NCBI GenBank assembly: GCA_019925795.1
Contig: CM034300.1
Span: forward strand, 30,987,591-31,051,590
DNA length: 64,000 nt
Reading direction: 5' to 3'
From: Dendrobium chrysotoxum
Taxonomy: Eukaryota > Streptophyta > Magnoliopsida > Asparagales > Orchidaceae
Shown here piece by piece: positions 46,953 through 57,127 of the stretch. Position 1 is the first letter of the stretch. The number at the start of each line of letters is the position of its first letter. The notes beneath the pieces are model-generated. The model saw only the letters and a program-made list of their open reading frames with translations. It was not told where the DNA came from and made no database searches. The translations under genes and the position numbers were made by a program.

Positions 46953-48453
46953 TTAAACTTTAGGTCCCCACACTAAATGTGTTTTATGGTGAATGGTATA
47001 AGTCTGGGAGATATATCCTAGCATGCCATAAGAAAAACATCTAACACCAGGAAAATGGTTTACTAATCTATGTGGGTTATGGTTCCTCTTCCTATGTTTA
47101 AATGATGAATGCTTTATTAATGATTTATGAAACTCTTCCAGTGTAGGTGGTTTTTTAGTTTCCTTGAGAGCAGTTAATTCAGCTTCTAAAAACTTATTTG
47201 CACTTTTAAGAATTAAATTTTTTATTTTGAATGCATGATCCTTACTATCTAAATCAGATGTAACAGTATCTAAGTTACTGTATGTATTTTCTAATTCAAC
47301 ATGCGATATTTTCAAAGAATCATGTTTAACAATTAAATCAGGATAGTTTTTGTTCAAAGTATCAAATTCACCTAGTAAAGCCATGTGATTGCTATTCATA
47401 GTGGAATGATTTTTCCTTAGGATTTCATGCTCTTTCTGCAGATTTAAAAAATCAACTTTGAGGCTAACATGCAATTACTTAAGCTTCCTAAATAATAAAT
47501 GATTTTTTTTCAAAAAATTTAAATAATTGGTCATAGGAAAGCTCACATATCTCTTCTTGGTCAGAGTTATCAATATGATCATCAGGCCTTAAGCACAAGT
47601 TTGTTACCTCCTCTTCTACTTTAGTTTCAGAGGAGTCTGATGCTGAATCAGCCTAGAAATCCTTTTAGGTTCTTTGCTTGCCCTTCTTGAACTTAGGTTT
47701 TTCTTCACCCTTCTCCTTGCTTGGGTGAGCTTTAAGATTTGGGCAATCAGACTTCAAATACCCTAGCTTCCTGCATTCTATACAAATAACATCAAAAGAA
47801 ACTTCAGTACTTTTATTGTTCTTACCTTTATTCCATTTCTGATGATGCTTTTGCTTTTTTCCTTAAGAAGCTTTTGAATTATCTAGTTATTAAAGAAATG
47901 TCATCATTTTTAGAACTAGAATAATCATTGTTCGAATCATTAGCCTTTAAGGCTACCATTTTCTACTTTTCTTCTCACCTGAATCAAGTTGCCTTTCGTT
48001 CACTCCTTGCTTGTAAGCAATGAGTGATCCAATTAAGTTATCAATTGAATAAACATTCAAATCCTTAGATTTAGTAATGACAGTAATTTTTACATCAAAG
48101 GAAGAAGGTAAACATTTCAGAATCTTATTAACTTTTTTATAATTTATGAGTTCTCTTCCTAAGGCATGCAGGGATATGACAATTTATGTAAATCTAGTAT
48201 ACATTTCAGAAATAGATTCACTAGATTTCAAGTGAAACAATTCATAATCATGGAGTAAAATGTTCAGCCTAGATTGTTTAACTTCATTTGTACCTTTATG
48301 TGTTATTCAAACTTTGTCCCAAATTTTCTTATGAGTAGAACAGGTGGAAACACTCATAAAATCCTCAAATTTTAAGGCATAGAAAAAATATTTCAAACAC
48401 GTGGCATTTAGTTGGGCTAAATCTATATCATCGATAGTCCATTCTATTGAGAT
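46953..48453 (-). pseudogene. Copia-3 gag with coiled-coil and second zinc knuckle
   Basis: Gag homology starts in mid-protein at 48453 (WTIDDIDLAQLNA), because copia-2 starts there. It continues through LNILLHDYELFHLK and YTRFT.IVISLHALGREL. The first zinc knuckle reads CIECRKLGYLKSDC (H to Y, about 47790-47750). After an acidic stretch, 47474-46953 is a long Leu/Glu/Lys-rich region likely to form a coiled coil. It ends in CFSYGMLGYISQTY, the remains of a second zinc knuckle that is intact in copia-2. Stops are common in the first half. Confidence 0.83.
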
Positions 48454-48474
48454 TGTTGCAAATAAGTTTTCAAG

Positions 48475-48552
48475 ACTTTATCTTTATAATCATGTGAGTT
48501 TTTGATGATAACACACTTTATCTTTATAATCATGTGAGTTATTGATGATAAT
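48475..48552. repeat. 40-bp tandem duplication at LTR start
   Basis: Two adjacent units (48475-48514, 48515-48552) containing ctttataatcatgtgagtt, almost identical. Confidence 0.9.
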
Positions 48553-48897
48553 AAAAATTCTTATTATTTGATTATTATTTCTCCTAACATATCCTGGAAA
48601 AGTTTGTTTTTATGTGTACTAACATTTTAGGGAAATCACATTCTAGACAGTGGAAGACTTCAAGTTAATTGAATTAGAGTTTACTAGGTTTGGAGTCTGT
48701 ACCTTTTATTATTTTCTTGAGTCTAAGAGAGTGTGATTATAAATTAGGTAATTGTGCACACACACAATAGGGGAGTGAGACAAAAGATTAATTTTTTAAA
48801 CTAATCATATTGTATGATGTGAAATTATACGGGACAATTTGTGCAGTTTCTCCTCTAAAATGAACCTGCCGGGTTACGAGTGAAAAATTTTTGTAAG

Positions 48898-49370
48898 TGT
48901 AAATCATACAGTATGAAATGGGTTTTGTACATCATCTCGAGAGTACAAAAATTGGGGTTCACAGGTTCATACTGGATCGTACGGGGTAAACTGTTCAAGT
49001 TTTTGAACTGTTCATATAATACAAAATGTTTTCATACATCATATCTAAAGTATAAAATCTGGGTTTCATTGGTTTATACAATATCATACAGGATGAACCA
49101 TTCAATTTTCTAAACTGTTCATACAGTATGAAATGTTTTTATACATCCTCTCCAGAGTATAAAATCTGGGTTTTGTTGGTTTGTATAGCATCATATAGGA
49201 TGAACCGTTCACATTTTGAACTGTTCATACGGTATGAAATATTTTTGTATATCAACTCCAGAGCATGTAATCTGGGTTTCATTGGTTCGTACAGCATCGT
49301 ACGGGATGAACCATTCACATTTTGAATTATTCATACAGGATGACATGCGATCATATGAGACAATCCGATT
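48898..49370. repeat. 107-bp tandem repeats with palindromes in U3
   Basis: Units start near 48898, 49005, 49112, 49218 and 49324 (the last partial). Each has a catacagtatg-type palindrome and a catcgtacgggatga-type one. Confidence 0.88.
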
Positions 49371-49419
49371 CCTTTAAACTTAAAATTTTTAGTTTTTGAA
49401 CGGTTTTTCTTATCCTTTG

Positions 49420-49427
49420 TATATAAG
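49420..49427 (+). promoter_or_regulatory. TATA box of copia-2 LTR
   Basis: tatataag, directly after the U3 repeats and about 230 bp before the leader minisatellite. Confidence 0.7.
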
Positions 49428-49652
49428 GGTCCTAAAAATTGACTGCCTAACTTATCTTCTATGAATTTCTTCTGGAGAGTGGAAGGAAGAGTTATTAGGG
49501 AGAGTGTTTGGGAGTGAGTATGGTGAGATCTTTGAAGAGAAAATTGTAAGAGGATTCATAAGATTGCCCAAAGATGAGGATCTCTTTGTTTGTACTTAAA
49601 GTCTATGCCCTATCTCTTTGAAGACTCTTGAGAGAAAATCTTTGAAGGAGAG

Positions 49653-49822
49653 TCTGGTTCTCTGCCATCACCTAGAGGGTGAAAAACGATGCTTGGTTCT
49701 CTTCCATCACCAAGAGGGTGAGAACGGATGTTTGATTCTCTGCTATCACCAGGAGGGTGAGAAAGGATTATGGGTTCTCTGCCTTCACCAGGAGGGTGAA
49801 AAAGGATGACAGTTCTCTGCCG
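49653..49822 (+). repeat. 39-40-bp minisatellite in copia-2 leader
   Basis: Four units and a partial one, each with ggttctctgcc, atcacc and agagggtgagaaaggat. Same place and same core as in the solo LTR. Confidence 0.88.
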
Positions 49823-50188
49823 CACTAGGGTTTGGTGGAAGAGAGAAAAATTGTAAAGGCTTCTTCGAAATGCTATGGGGGCTAAAGGAGAGTCACTTGA
49901 GTATAGTGCAATACTTGGAGAAGGAGTCTCGAGGGAGTGGATGTAGGTCTTGTTGGATCAAACAACCAGAAAATCTGGTGTTCTTCATTTCTTTTACTGT
50001 TTACTGTATTTTTATTTTCTGCACTTTTAATTTTTTCTGTGGTTGAAAAATTGTTTTCAAAAAATAATTTTTATTATGAAATCAGTTTCATTAAATCCAA
50101 GAGAATATTAAAAGTAACAATTCACCCCCTCTCTTGGTTAGCCTAGGAACATAATTAATAGGTCTAACAACCTATTCGCACTTTCAAG

Positions 50189-50198
50189 TGGTATCAGA
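50189..50198 (+). promoter_or_regulatory. Primer binding site of copia-2
   Basis: tggtatcaga two bases after the LTR, matching the first ten bases of the initiator Met tRNA site; the next bases have diverged. Confidence 0.85.
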
Positions 50199-50245
50199 AT
50201 TTATTTCAAAAATTACCATTTAAATTACTTTTTAAAAACTAGATC

Positions 50246-51991
50246 ATGGCTGATCTTAGAAATTGTAATACTCCTGAAGGATATTTTATAACTAGACCAC
50301 CATTATTTGATAATATTCCATTTGATTTCGAGAAAACTCGCATGTCTACTTATGTACAATAACTTGACTATCACATGTGAATGTTAGTACAGGATGGTTA
50401 TACTACACCTACTAGACTTATTGATGGCATTAGAGTTAAAACACCATTTACTGATTGGACTATAGAAGAAAGGGACTTAGCACAATTAAATGCAAAATCC
50501 TTGAATAGATTTTTCTATGCTCTTAAATTTGAATATTATATGCATGTTTCAACTTGTAAATCAGGAAAACAAATATGGGATAGACTTTGCATTTTGTATA
50601 AAGGAACCAATGAGGACAAACAATCTAGATTAAACATTCTATTGCATGATTATGAACTCTTTCACATGAAACCGAATGAATCAATCTTTGATATGTATAC
50701 ACGTTTTACTCAAATAGTTATCTCATTGCATGCTTTAGGTAGGGAACTAACTAATTCGAAGAAAGTAATACGTTATTTTCCTACTAACTATGATGTAAAG
50801 ATAACTACCATTATAGAGTCTAAAGATTTAAATGTGTATTCAATTGACAATTTTCTTGGATCACTAATTGCCTTCAAGCAAGGAGTGACTCAATGATAGA
50901 TTGATGCAGGTGACAAGCAGAAGGAGAAGAACATAACATTGAAGGTGGATGATTCAGATAATGATCAATCACTACTTGAGGATAAAGAAGATATTGCCTT
51001 AATAACAAGGCAATTCATAAGTTTTCTAAGGACGAAGCAGAAGAGAGGTTAGCAACTGAATAAAGGTAAGTTCCATAAAAATGCTAAGGCTTCTAATGAA
51101 GTTATTTTCTATGAATGTAGGATGCCTGGACACATCAAGACTGATTGCCCAAATCTTAAAGCTAATCCTAGCAAGGAGAAGGTTGAGGAGAAAACCAATG
51201 TGAAGAAGGGCAAGAAGAGACTTTAGAAAGCATTTTGGGCGGATTCAGCTTTGGACACCTCAGAAACAGAAGCAGAAGAGGAAGTCACAAACATGAGTCT
51301 AATGGCTAACAATCTTGATCTTTCAAATCAAGAGGAGGTATATGACTTAATTAATGATGAATTATTTGAAGTTTTTTAGCATATTCATTCTGCATATAGG
51401 AGACTAAAGAAATTGCATGCAAAGTTAAATTTGGATTACTTAGAATTACAGAAAGAATTTGAAATTCTTAAGAAAGATTATGCATTAATTAATAGCAACC
51501 ACATGACTCTATTGGATGAATATGATGATTTGAACAGATAGCATGAACTTTTAAAATCATCTCACACAGAACTTGAAAATGATTTTAAAGTCTTTATGGA
51601 AAAATTAGAACGTAGAGAAATTGACTTGAGAATGTATGTTTCAATATTTGAGAATAGAAACTCATATGTTGAATTGGAGTTGAAATGTATTAAAGAAAAT
51701 AGACCAACACCCACACTTGAACAATTCTATAGGTCTAAATAAAATAGTATGAGTTCAACACCTAGGAAGAGAAATACTAACTCATATAGATTAAGAAATC
51801 CCTTCCAAGGTGTGAGATGTTTTACATGTGGAATGTTAGGACACATCTCCCACACTTGTACTATTCATCATAGAACACATTTAGTGTGGAAACCTAAGGT
51901 GCATAAAACACAGCATATCACACATGCATCTGGTTTAAAATTGCCAAGAGGTGAACCCAAACTTGTTTGGGTTCTCAAGTCTAACGTTTGA
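50246..51991 (+). pseudogene. Copia-2 gag with two zinc knuckles and a coiled coil
   Basis: It begins MADLRNCNTPEGYF, then PPLFDNIPFDFEK, with stops near 50360 and 50376. The main open piece (50381-50896) carries the gag core (KQIWDRLCILYKGTNEDKQSRLNI in pieces, YELFHMKPNESI, LHALGREL). The first knuckle reads FYECRMPGHIKTDC (first Cys lost, about 51108-51150). An acidic part with SLMAN and a Leu/Glu/Lys-rich coiled-coil-like stretch (51400-51700) follow. A complete second knuckle, CFTCGMLGHISHTC, lies at about 51818-51862 in the open piece 51749-51991. Five or six stops break the frame. Confidence 0.87.
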
Positions 51992-52335
51992 TGATTTTAT
52001 AGGGACGCTATCACACAAGACCTCGTGAGAGCATTTGGTACCTAGACAGCTGATGTTCGAAGCACATGACTGGAGATATGACTTAATTCATAATGCTGGA
52101 AACCAGGAATGGAGGCAAGGTTACACTTGGAGATAATACCACCAAGAGAGTGGTAGGTACAAGTATGATTGGAAATTCAAAGAATTTTTTTATAGAAAAT
52201 GTTTTGTTGGTAGACGGTTTGAAACATAATCTATTGAGTATTAGTCAATTATGCGATAAAGGATATCATATAAAATTTTTTGCTTACCAGCTATCTGATA
52301 AGAAAAAATGGTGTCGATGTGTTATATGGAGATAG
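51992..52335 (+). pseudogene. Copia-2 protease
   Basis: The active-site region reads WYLDS followed by a stop in place of Gly, then CSKHMTGD (about 52040-52075). KVTLGDNTTKRVVGTSMIGN and LKHNLLSISQLCDKGY follow in 52093-52335. The Asp is present but the stop lies inside the catalytic triplet. Confidence 0.85.
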
Positions 52336-53408
52336 AGTTAACAATGCATACATGCTTGATTTAATTTCTGTAAAATTTCTACTGCTTTTTATTTAAAAAT
52401 TATTTCTAGTGAATCATGGTTATGGCATAGAAGAAATTATCACACAAGTATGAGAAATCTTAGGAAAATCACCCAAAAGAATTTAGTTATAGGAATGCCC
52501 AAATTAGACTTCACTAAAGATCACTTATGTGATGCATGTCAATTAGGAAAGCAAGTTAAATCCTCCTTCAATTTAGTCAAGGATCTTAGAACTAGCAAAC
52601 CCTTAGAAGATCTTCACATGGATCTCTTTGGACCTGTTAGTACTATAAGTCTAGGAGGAAAAAGATTTGGGTATGTGATTGTGGATGATTACTCCAGATT
52701 CACATGGATTAGATTTTTAAATCATAAGAGTGAATCATTTGAGGAGTTCAGAGATTTTGCCACTTGGATTCAGAGAAAACAAGGGTTTGAAATTGTTACA
52801 ATCCAAAGTGATCATGGGGGAGAATTTAAAAATTAATTATTTGATGAGTTTTGCAAAACCTATAGAATAGATCATAATTTCTCAGCTTCTAGGACACCTC
52901 AGCAAAATGGAGTAGTTGAGGGAAAGAATAGGACATTGATTGAAGTCACTAGATGATGTTGGTAGAATATTCACTTCCAAGATATTTTTGGGTAGAAGTA
53001 GTTAGTATCGCATGCTATGTATTGAATAGGGTGAACATTAGATCAAAATTAAACAAGATACCCTATGAACTTCTTAAAGAAAGAATTCCCAACCTCTCAC
53101 ACCTACATATTTTTGGATGTAAAGTGTTCATACATAATAATGGAAAAACTCTCTTAGGAAAATTTGATCGTAAATCTGATAAAGGAATTTTTCTAGGATA
53201 TTCAAGTGTTGGAAAATCCTATAGAGTTTTTAATAGAAGAATATTGGTAGTTGAGGAGACCACTCATGTTATCTTTGATGAATTGGATAATACAAGAGGG
53301 TCTATATTGGAAGAAGACGAAGTTGAGGAAATCACCCAAGAACTTAAAAATGAAAAAGTTGAAGAAAGGGTCGAAAATGAGGAAGAAAACCAATTACCCA
53401 AGGAATGA
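52336..53408 (+). pseudogene. Copia-2 integrase
   Basis: The zinc-binding start is WLWHRRNYH with CDACQLGKQ (H-H-C-C pattern, one His displaced by Asn-Tyr). The core has LHMDLFGPVS, SDHGGEF and TPQQNGVVEGKNRTL, which supply the D-D-E residues; one stop follows GGEFKN (52836) and another follows the Glu-containing block near 52950. The C-terminal part (52953-53408) is open: FLGYSSVGKSYRVF and a very acidic tail. It inserts the DNA copy into the genome when intact. Confidence 0.88.
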
Positions 53409-55029
53409 AAATTTGCTAAGAGTCAACCTAAAGAGTTGATTTCAGGTGACCTAAGTGAAGGAGTTAGGACTAGGCATGGTTTGAGAAAAGAAGAAAATCA
53501 CTCCACTTTTATTTCAATGATTGAACCCACTACTGTAAATCAAGCACTTTCAGATGAATTTTGGATTCTAGCTATGCATGAGGAGTTGATCAATTTGCTA
53601 GAAATGATGTTTGGGAATTGGTAGAATGACCAGAAGATCAAAGTATTGTTGGAACCAAATGGGTACTTAAAAACAAGATGAATGATTCTGGAGTGATTGT
53701 TAGAAATAAAGCGAGATTAGTGGCTAAGGGGTATAATCAAATTGAGGGAATTGATTTGGAGGAGACCTTTGCCCTGGTAGCCAGACTTGAGGCAATCAGA
53801 GCTCTTTTAGCCTATGCTTATTTTAAAGGTTTTAAGTTATTTCAAATGGATGCAAATAGTACTTTTCTAAATGGGATGATAAATAAGGATATTTATCTTG
53901 AGCAACCTCCAGGTTTTAAAAATACACAATTTCCCAATCATGTTTTTAAGTTGAAAACGGTATTATATGGATTAAAATAGGCAACTAGAGCATGGTATGA
54001 AAGGCTAAGCACATACCTACTTAAATGATCTTTTGTAAAAGGGAGCGTGGACACCACTCTATTTATAAAAAAATATAGGAAATAAAATACTCATTGTTCA
54101 AATCTATATGGATGATATCTTGTTTGGATCTACCGTTAAAAATTTATGTGATGACTTTTCAAAGATAATGAGTAAGGAATTTGATATGAGCCTGATAGGG
54201 GATTTGGGTTACTTTTTAGGGTTTAGTATTGAGCAGGATGAGGATGGAACATTTATTAGTCTATCAAAATATGTTAAAGATATTCACAAGAAGTATGAAA
54301 TGGATAAGGCTAAACCAATGAATACTCCCATGAGTTCCTCAGTGTAGTTAAATAAGGACCCCAAGGGAAAATCAGTTGATCAAAAGAGGTTTAGCGGAAA
54401 GATTGGATCTTTGCTTTACTTGACAGGTGTTTTTTGTGTACTACATTTCAAGCTGATCCAAAGGAATCACATTGACTGTAGTTAAAAGAATTATGAGATA
54501 TTCTTTAGGGACTCAAAATTTAGGAATTTGGTATCCTAAGAATATCACTGCATTTAAAATTGTTCGATACTCTAATTCAGACTTTGCTGGTTGTAGGGTT
54601 GATCGTGAAAGCACTTCTGGAACTCCTCAATTCATAGAAAACTCCTTGGTTTCTTGGTCTAGTAGAAAATAGAACTCAGTAGCCCTTTCAACTACAGAAG
54701 CTGAATACTTTGCCTTAGGAAGTTATGTTGCACAAGTGCTTTGGTTAAAACAGCAATTGATTGATTTAGGATTTTCTTTTGGCACAATTACAATCTTTTG
54801 TGATAACACAAGTGCCATATGCATTTCAAATAATCTGATTCAGCATTCTAGAACCAAGCATACTGATATAAGGCATCATTTTATTAGAGATCATGTAGCA
54901 AAAGGTGAAATTGAATTGCATCATGTCGCTACTAAAGATCAACTTGTAGATATTTTCATAAAACCACTAGCTTTTGACACATTTAGTATTTTAAGGATAA
55001 GTCTAGGTGTGATTGATCTTAATGCATGA
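53409..55029 (+). pseudogene. Copia-2 reverse transcriptase and RNase H
   Basis: Open pieces: 53436-53624 (linker), 53678-53980 (RNKARLVAKGYNQIEGIDLEE in pieces, LFQMDANSTFLNG), 54108-54347 (MDDILFGS; the box YMDD is intact, about 54102-54116; MSKEFDMSLIGDLGYFLGFSI), 54472-54672 (RYSNSDFAGCRVDRESTSGT) and 54736-55029 (RNase H end: DNTSAICISNNLIQHSRTKH to GVIDLNA). Breaks are mostly single stops, with frameshifts near 53640, 54070 and 54430. The stop is at 55027-55029. Confidence 0.9.
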
Positions 55030-55412
55030 TTGAAAATTTTGGAAACTTTCTGTATGTGATTGTGTGTTTGTTTATGTCAAGTGTGTCTGTAGTATAAGTT
55101 ATATGTTTTGTTTTGTATTGTTTATATTTAGTCGCTTTATCTTTTAATTTTTTTTAAATGATTAGCTTTGAAAGGTTTTTTTAAAAATAATACGAAAGGA
55201 TGCCTCGAGAATGGTAGTTTATAAAAAGACATTTCAATTTTGTCCTTTTGCATTCATCTGTATGAAATTTATTTCATCACATATGAACTTATAATCGTAT
55301 GTACGATCTCGGCTTTGTATGATATGATCGACCATTCTTCTTTAGATTGGATAGGTTTGACTGTTATTTTCTTCACATTTCTTTCAAACCTTCATATCTT
55401 TGACTCATAGGA
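55030..55412 (+). promoter_or_regulatory. Spacer with possible internal promoter before the accessory frame
   Basis: The 384-bp spacer holds a TATA-like tataaaaa at 55220-55227, about 190 bp before the ATG. Short palindromes follow: tgaaatttatttca at about 55262-55275, and atcgtatgtacgat at 55294-55307 with perfect 6-bp arms. A tgtatgatatgatcg stretch lies after 55315. The palindromes resemble those of the LTR U3. In copia-3 the palindromes lie upstream of the TATA box instead, so the layout is only partly conserved. Promoter function is inferred. Confidence 0.42.
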
Positions 55413-56504
55413 ATGGCTAGCAGTAGTAAGCATGCGCGAGGGTCAAGGGGTTCTTCATCTATAGTGGAGAGAGATGATGATTTTTTTTTCTTGGGAAAAT
55501 GATGAAGCTTTTAATAGGTATTGTGCTGCAAAAATTACTGCCTGTAGAGTCCATATTCAAACTGATTTGAATTTCTGTCATGCCCTATTTGCTGCAACCC
55601 AGTTGTCCTTCATTTTAACCTTGATCCATACCTACAACAAGGAGACCATTCAAGTATTCTTAGCCAACAAGAGATTCAATGAGGATCATTCTAGAATAAA
55701 TTCCTATATTTTTAAACAATGAGTCCAAATCACAAAAGAAGACTTTGGAACTTTTCTTCATCTTAGAACCCAAGGGATTAGGGTGCATACTGTTACTTCT
55801 AGAGCTGACTATAATTGGAGTGAAGTGAACCAATAGCTTAGAGCAGTACGTCAAGTCAGTCATTTACCTCGAGTATATACCCTAAATCAAAATGCTTGGA
55901 TCATTCAGCATGTTCTGAGAACCTCCATCATTCTTAAGGCTAGTGATCATATCAATATGAACCCTCTTTTATTTAATGTCACCTACCTTATATTAACTGA
56001 AAAACCATTTAATGCAGCCCAACATATTATGGACAACATTTATAACCTTTCTGATATTGGGCATCCTAGTAATAAAAGAATGAAAAATGTGGCATTAGGA
56101 CATTTGATCACCTACGTTCTAGAGAAGAAATATAATCTAATACATCCTGATCCTCCCACAAAATTTCCCATTTTCTTCACCAATGCTTCCTTTCGAGCAC
56201 TATTTCATCAAGATTTAGGGGAAGATGATTCTGAGGAAGAAGGGGGAGCTCCTGTACCTGCACCTACACCTGGACCTGAATAGAACTTTTATCAAGATAT
56301 GGTCCAGCATTTTGATCGTCCTGATCAAAGGTTTGATGATATGGGGGCTCACTTAAGATGCAGGATGATAGGTACAATGAAAACAGGAGGTGTATCCAAG
56401 ACCGATTTGATTCAATGAACACTAATATTGCTTCAATCAATAGCTACTTTGCTATGTTCTCTACTCCTCCACCACCTCCAGATCGGGGCCCTTCAGATTA
56501 CTAG
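55413..56504 (+). pseudogene. Copia-2 accessory frame downstream of pol (plant transposon protein-like)
   Basis: It starts MASSSKHARGSRGSSS at 55413 and ends STPPPPPDRGPSDY with a stop at 56502-56504, about 360 codons. A frameshift in a T-run (about 55482-55491), stops at 55720 and 55833 or nearby, a stop at 56281 and a frameshift near 56355 disrupt it. The main open parts are 55474-55722 and 55957-56283. Shared with copia-3: the Met-Ala-Ser-Ser start, a QVFLANKRFN to FGTFLHLRTQG segment, HVLRTSIILKASDHINM, ALGHLITYVLEKKYNL, an acidic stretch with PVPAPTPGP and the Pro-rich end. No signal peptide or membrane segment. The function is unknown. Confidence 0.75.
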
Positions 56505-57030
56505 TGATGATATTTTATTTTTTAGTTTTTACTTTGGTGGTATCGATGTTGTTCTCTTGTGATGCTGTTGTTATACATTCTTTTAGGTTTTAGTGTATGT
56601 AATTTTCTTTGAAAAGTCGATATGTGAATGAATGTACTTGGACGTTATTTGGATGGTTATTGATGATGTACTTGTGTGATTGAAAGTGGATTATAAGGTT
56701 GTTGCATATCTATGAATGAAAAAAAATCATGTTTTAAGTATATTGATATGTGAATGTTTTGCTTATCTTAAATGTTCAAGTTTAACAATTAATTATAGTT
56801 GATTGCAATTATAGAATGTTGGTTGAATTTATATTACAAAATTAATTTTTACGCAAAATTTTAATCTCTCAAAATGTTTTGATTAGTTAGTGACTAGGTG
56901 TAGATTAGATGATAAAATTTATATTCTTTATATAGACATGTATTACTTAACTGTAATTGTTGCAAATTTGATGTCATTTCTCTTACTCTTATTTCTATTT
57001 CAAAGTATTCTGTAATGAATTTATGTAAAC
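56505..57030 (+). other. Copia-2 sequence between accessory frame and LINE
   Basis: AT-rich, no coding recognised. It continues on the other side of the LINE at 63326. Confidence 0.6.
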
Positions 57031-57044
57031 AGTTAATGATTTTA
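57031..57044. repeat. Target-site duplication of LINE-A copy 3 (left)
   Basis: agttaatgatttta; the right copy at 63312-63325 is agttagtgatttta, one mismatch in 14. Confidence 0.88.
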
Positions 57045-57127
57045 CGTTTCTAGAGAGAGAAATTGCAAACTTTTTTCAATTTTTTCATTTCGTGGGTTCT
57101 TCGGTTCTTCCGGCTTAAGCAACGGGC

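Larger units (their letters stand above)
39651..48453 (-). mobile_element. Copia-3, Sirevirus-type with accessory frame
   Basis: The minus-strand element runs from gag (48453) through two zinc-knuckle regions, protease, integrase, RT, RNase H (stop at 43819), a 1.7-kb non-coding gap and an accessory frame (42103-40993). It then has purine tracts and the start of the 3' LTR (40655). The 3' LTR is truncated near 39651 against LINE-B. Gag is cut at 48453 by the start of copia-2, which inserted in the opposite orientation. The 5' LTR would lie beyond the window. Proteins are close to copia-2, so the two are the same family or sister families. Confidence 0.87.
48454..50186 (+). repeat. Copia-2 5' LTR
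   Basis: 1,733 bp, starting TGTTGCAAATAAG and ending cgcactttca. Its parts are a 40-bp duplication (48475-48552), palindrome-bearing 107-bp repeats in U3, a TATA box at 49420, a leader minisatellite (49653-49822), the gagggagtggatgtagg and aattcaccccc blocks, and the end. The frames 48880-49113, 49128-49325, 49610-49825 and 49618-49809 are read through these repeats and have no domain. Confidence 0.9.

Noticed and set aside
48898..49370. CRISPR-like regular palindromic repeats
   Set aside because: Units are about 107 bp without unique spacers, inside a plant retrotransposon LTR; this is a U3 tandem repeat.
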